Assembly: GCA_964293305.1 (NCBI GenBank) | Contig: CAXYYO010000066.1 | Span: forward strand, 1-6,845 | DNA from: CALAGJ01 sp964293305 | GTDB lineage: Bacteria > Bacteroidota > Bacteroidia > Chitinophagales > Chitinophagaceae | DNA: 6,845 nucleotides | Direction: 5' to 3' | Part shown: positions 6,801 through 6,845 of the stretch, piece by piece | Layout of the letters: each line of letters opens with the position of its first letter | Position numbering within the stretch: position 1 is the first letter of the stretch | Notes under the pieces: model-generated | The model's database searches: none | Told to the model about the DNA's origin: nothing | The model's input: the letters and a program-made list of their open reading frames with translations, nothing else | Made by a program: the position numbers and the translations under genes

Positions 6801-6845
6801 TCCAAAATAGTTTATTTGATTTTTTTTGCTTATCTTTGGACTATA
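6796..6845. repeat. 11-bp perfect inverted repeat at the right edge
   Basis: TATAGTCCAAA at 6796-6806 and its exact reverse complement TTTGGACTATA at 6835-6845, separated by 28 bp containing a run of eight T (6820-6827). The right arm reaches the last base, so the repeat may extend past the window. It overlaps the second half of the promoter-like box at 6831-6838, so a dimeric regulator bound to both arms could control the next gene. A mobile-element end is the other reading. Confidence 0.6.
6831..6838 (+). promoter_or_regulatory. Probable Bacteroidota -7 promoter box for a gene beyond the right edge
   Basis: TATCTTTG is an exact TAnnTTTG match. Transcription would start at about the last base of the window and read rightward. 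The -33 element is unclear: the nearest TTTG (6815-6818) is only 12 bp upstream, shorter than the usual spacing near 18-20. The box is overlapped by the right arm of the 11-bp inverted repeat, which suggests control of the promoter. The -7 match is good; the promoter as a whole is moderate. Confidence 0.5.

Noticed and set aside
1..6845. CRISPR arrays, tRNA or rRNA genes, transposase or phage genes
   Set aside because: No regularly spaced repeats, no tRNA-like cloverleaf arms and no mobile-element protein motifs were seen on either strand.

Overview
The window reads as a piece of a Bacteroidota chromosome, probably an environmental Chitinophagia-type organism (the class is a guess). The reasons are AT-rich DNA, no Shine-Dalgarno sequence before any of the five complete starts, and near-perfect matches to the Bacteroidota sigma-factor promoter (TTTG ... 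TAnnTTTG) before the first complete gene and at the right edge. All genes lie on the + strand.

Layout: (1) 1-469, the C-terminal three quarters of an acyl-carrier-protein phosphodiesterase (AcpH), cut by the left edge. (2) 470-611, an intergenic stretch with a clear Bacteroidota promoter (559-588). (3) 612-1553, an SDR-type L-threonine 3-dehydrogenase. (4) 1636-6564, a compact four-gene group: a GabT-like 4-aminobutyrate aminotransferase, a GabD-like succinate-semialdehyde dehydrogenase, an NhaC-family membrane transporter, and a stand-alone GNAT acetyltransferase whose start lies 5 bp after the transporter's stop. (5) 6565-6845, a region with no convincing gene. It holds one doubtful 71-codon ORF, a run of four small perfect hairpins, and an 11-bp inverted repeat whose right arm overlaps a promoter-like box reading out of the window.

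How the genes work together: GabT moves the amino group of GABA to 2-oxoglutarate, giving succinate semialdehyde. GabD oxidises that to succinate, which enters the TCA cycle. The NhaC-type carrier sits inside this group and is the obvious candidate for bringing in GABA, or a related omega-amino acid, coupled to Na+ or H+; this is inferred from context only. The GNAT protein resembles the N-terminal half of proteins that fuse an acetyltransferase to a carbon-nitrogen hydrolase, and its role here is unknown. Threonine dehydrogenase adds a second amino-acid breakdown activity and may share the transcript, because the gaps are small (82, 48, 97 and 5 bp) and no good internal promoter was seen. No transcription regulator is encoded in the window.

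Most of the window is ordinary metabolism. The points worth a second look are the transporter's likely role, the orphan GNAT, the dehydrogenase's active-site variations and the structured 3' end. I did not find a clearly new defence or mobile system.
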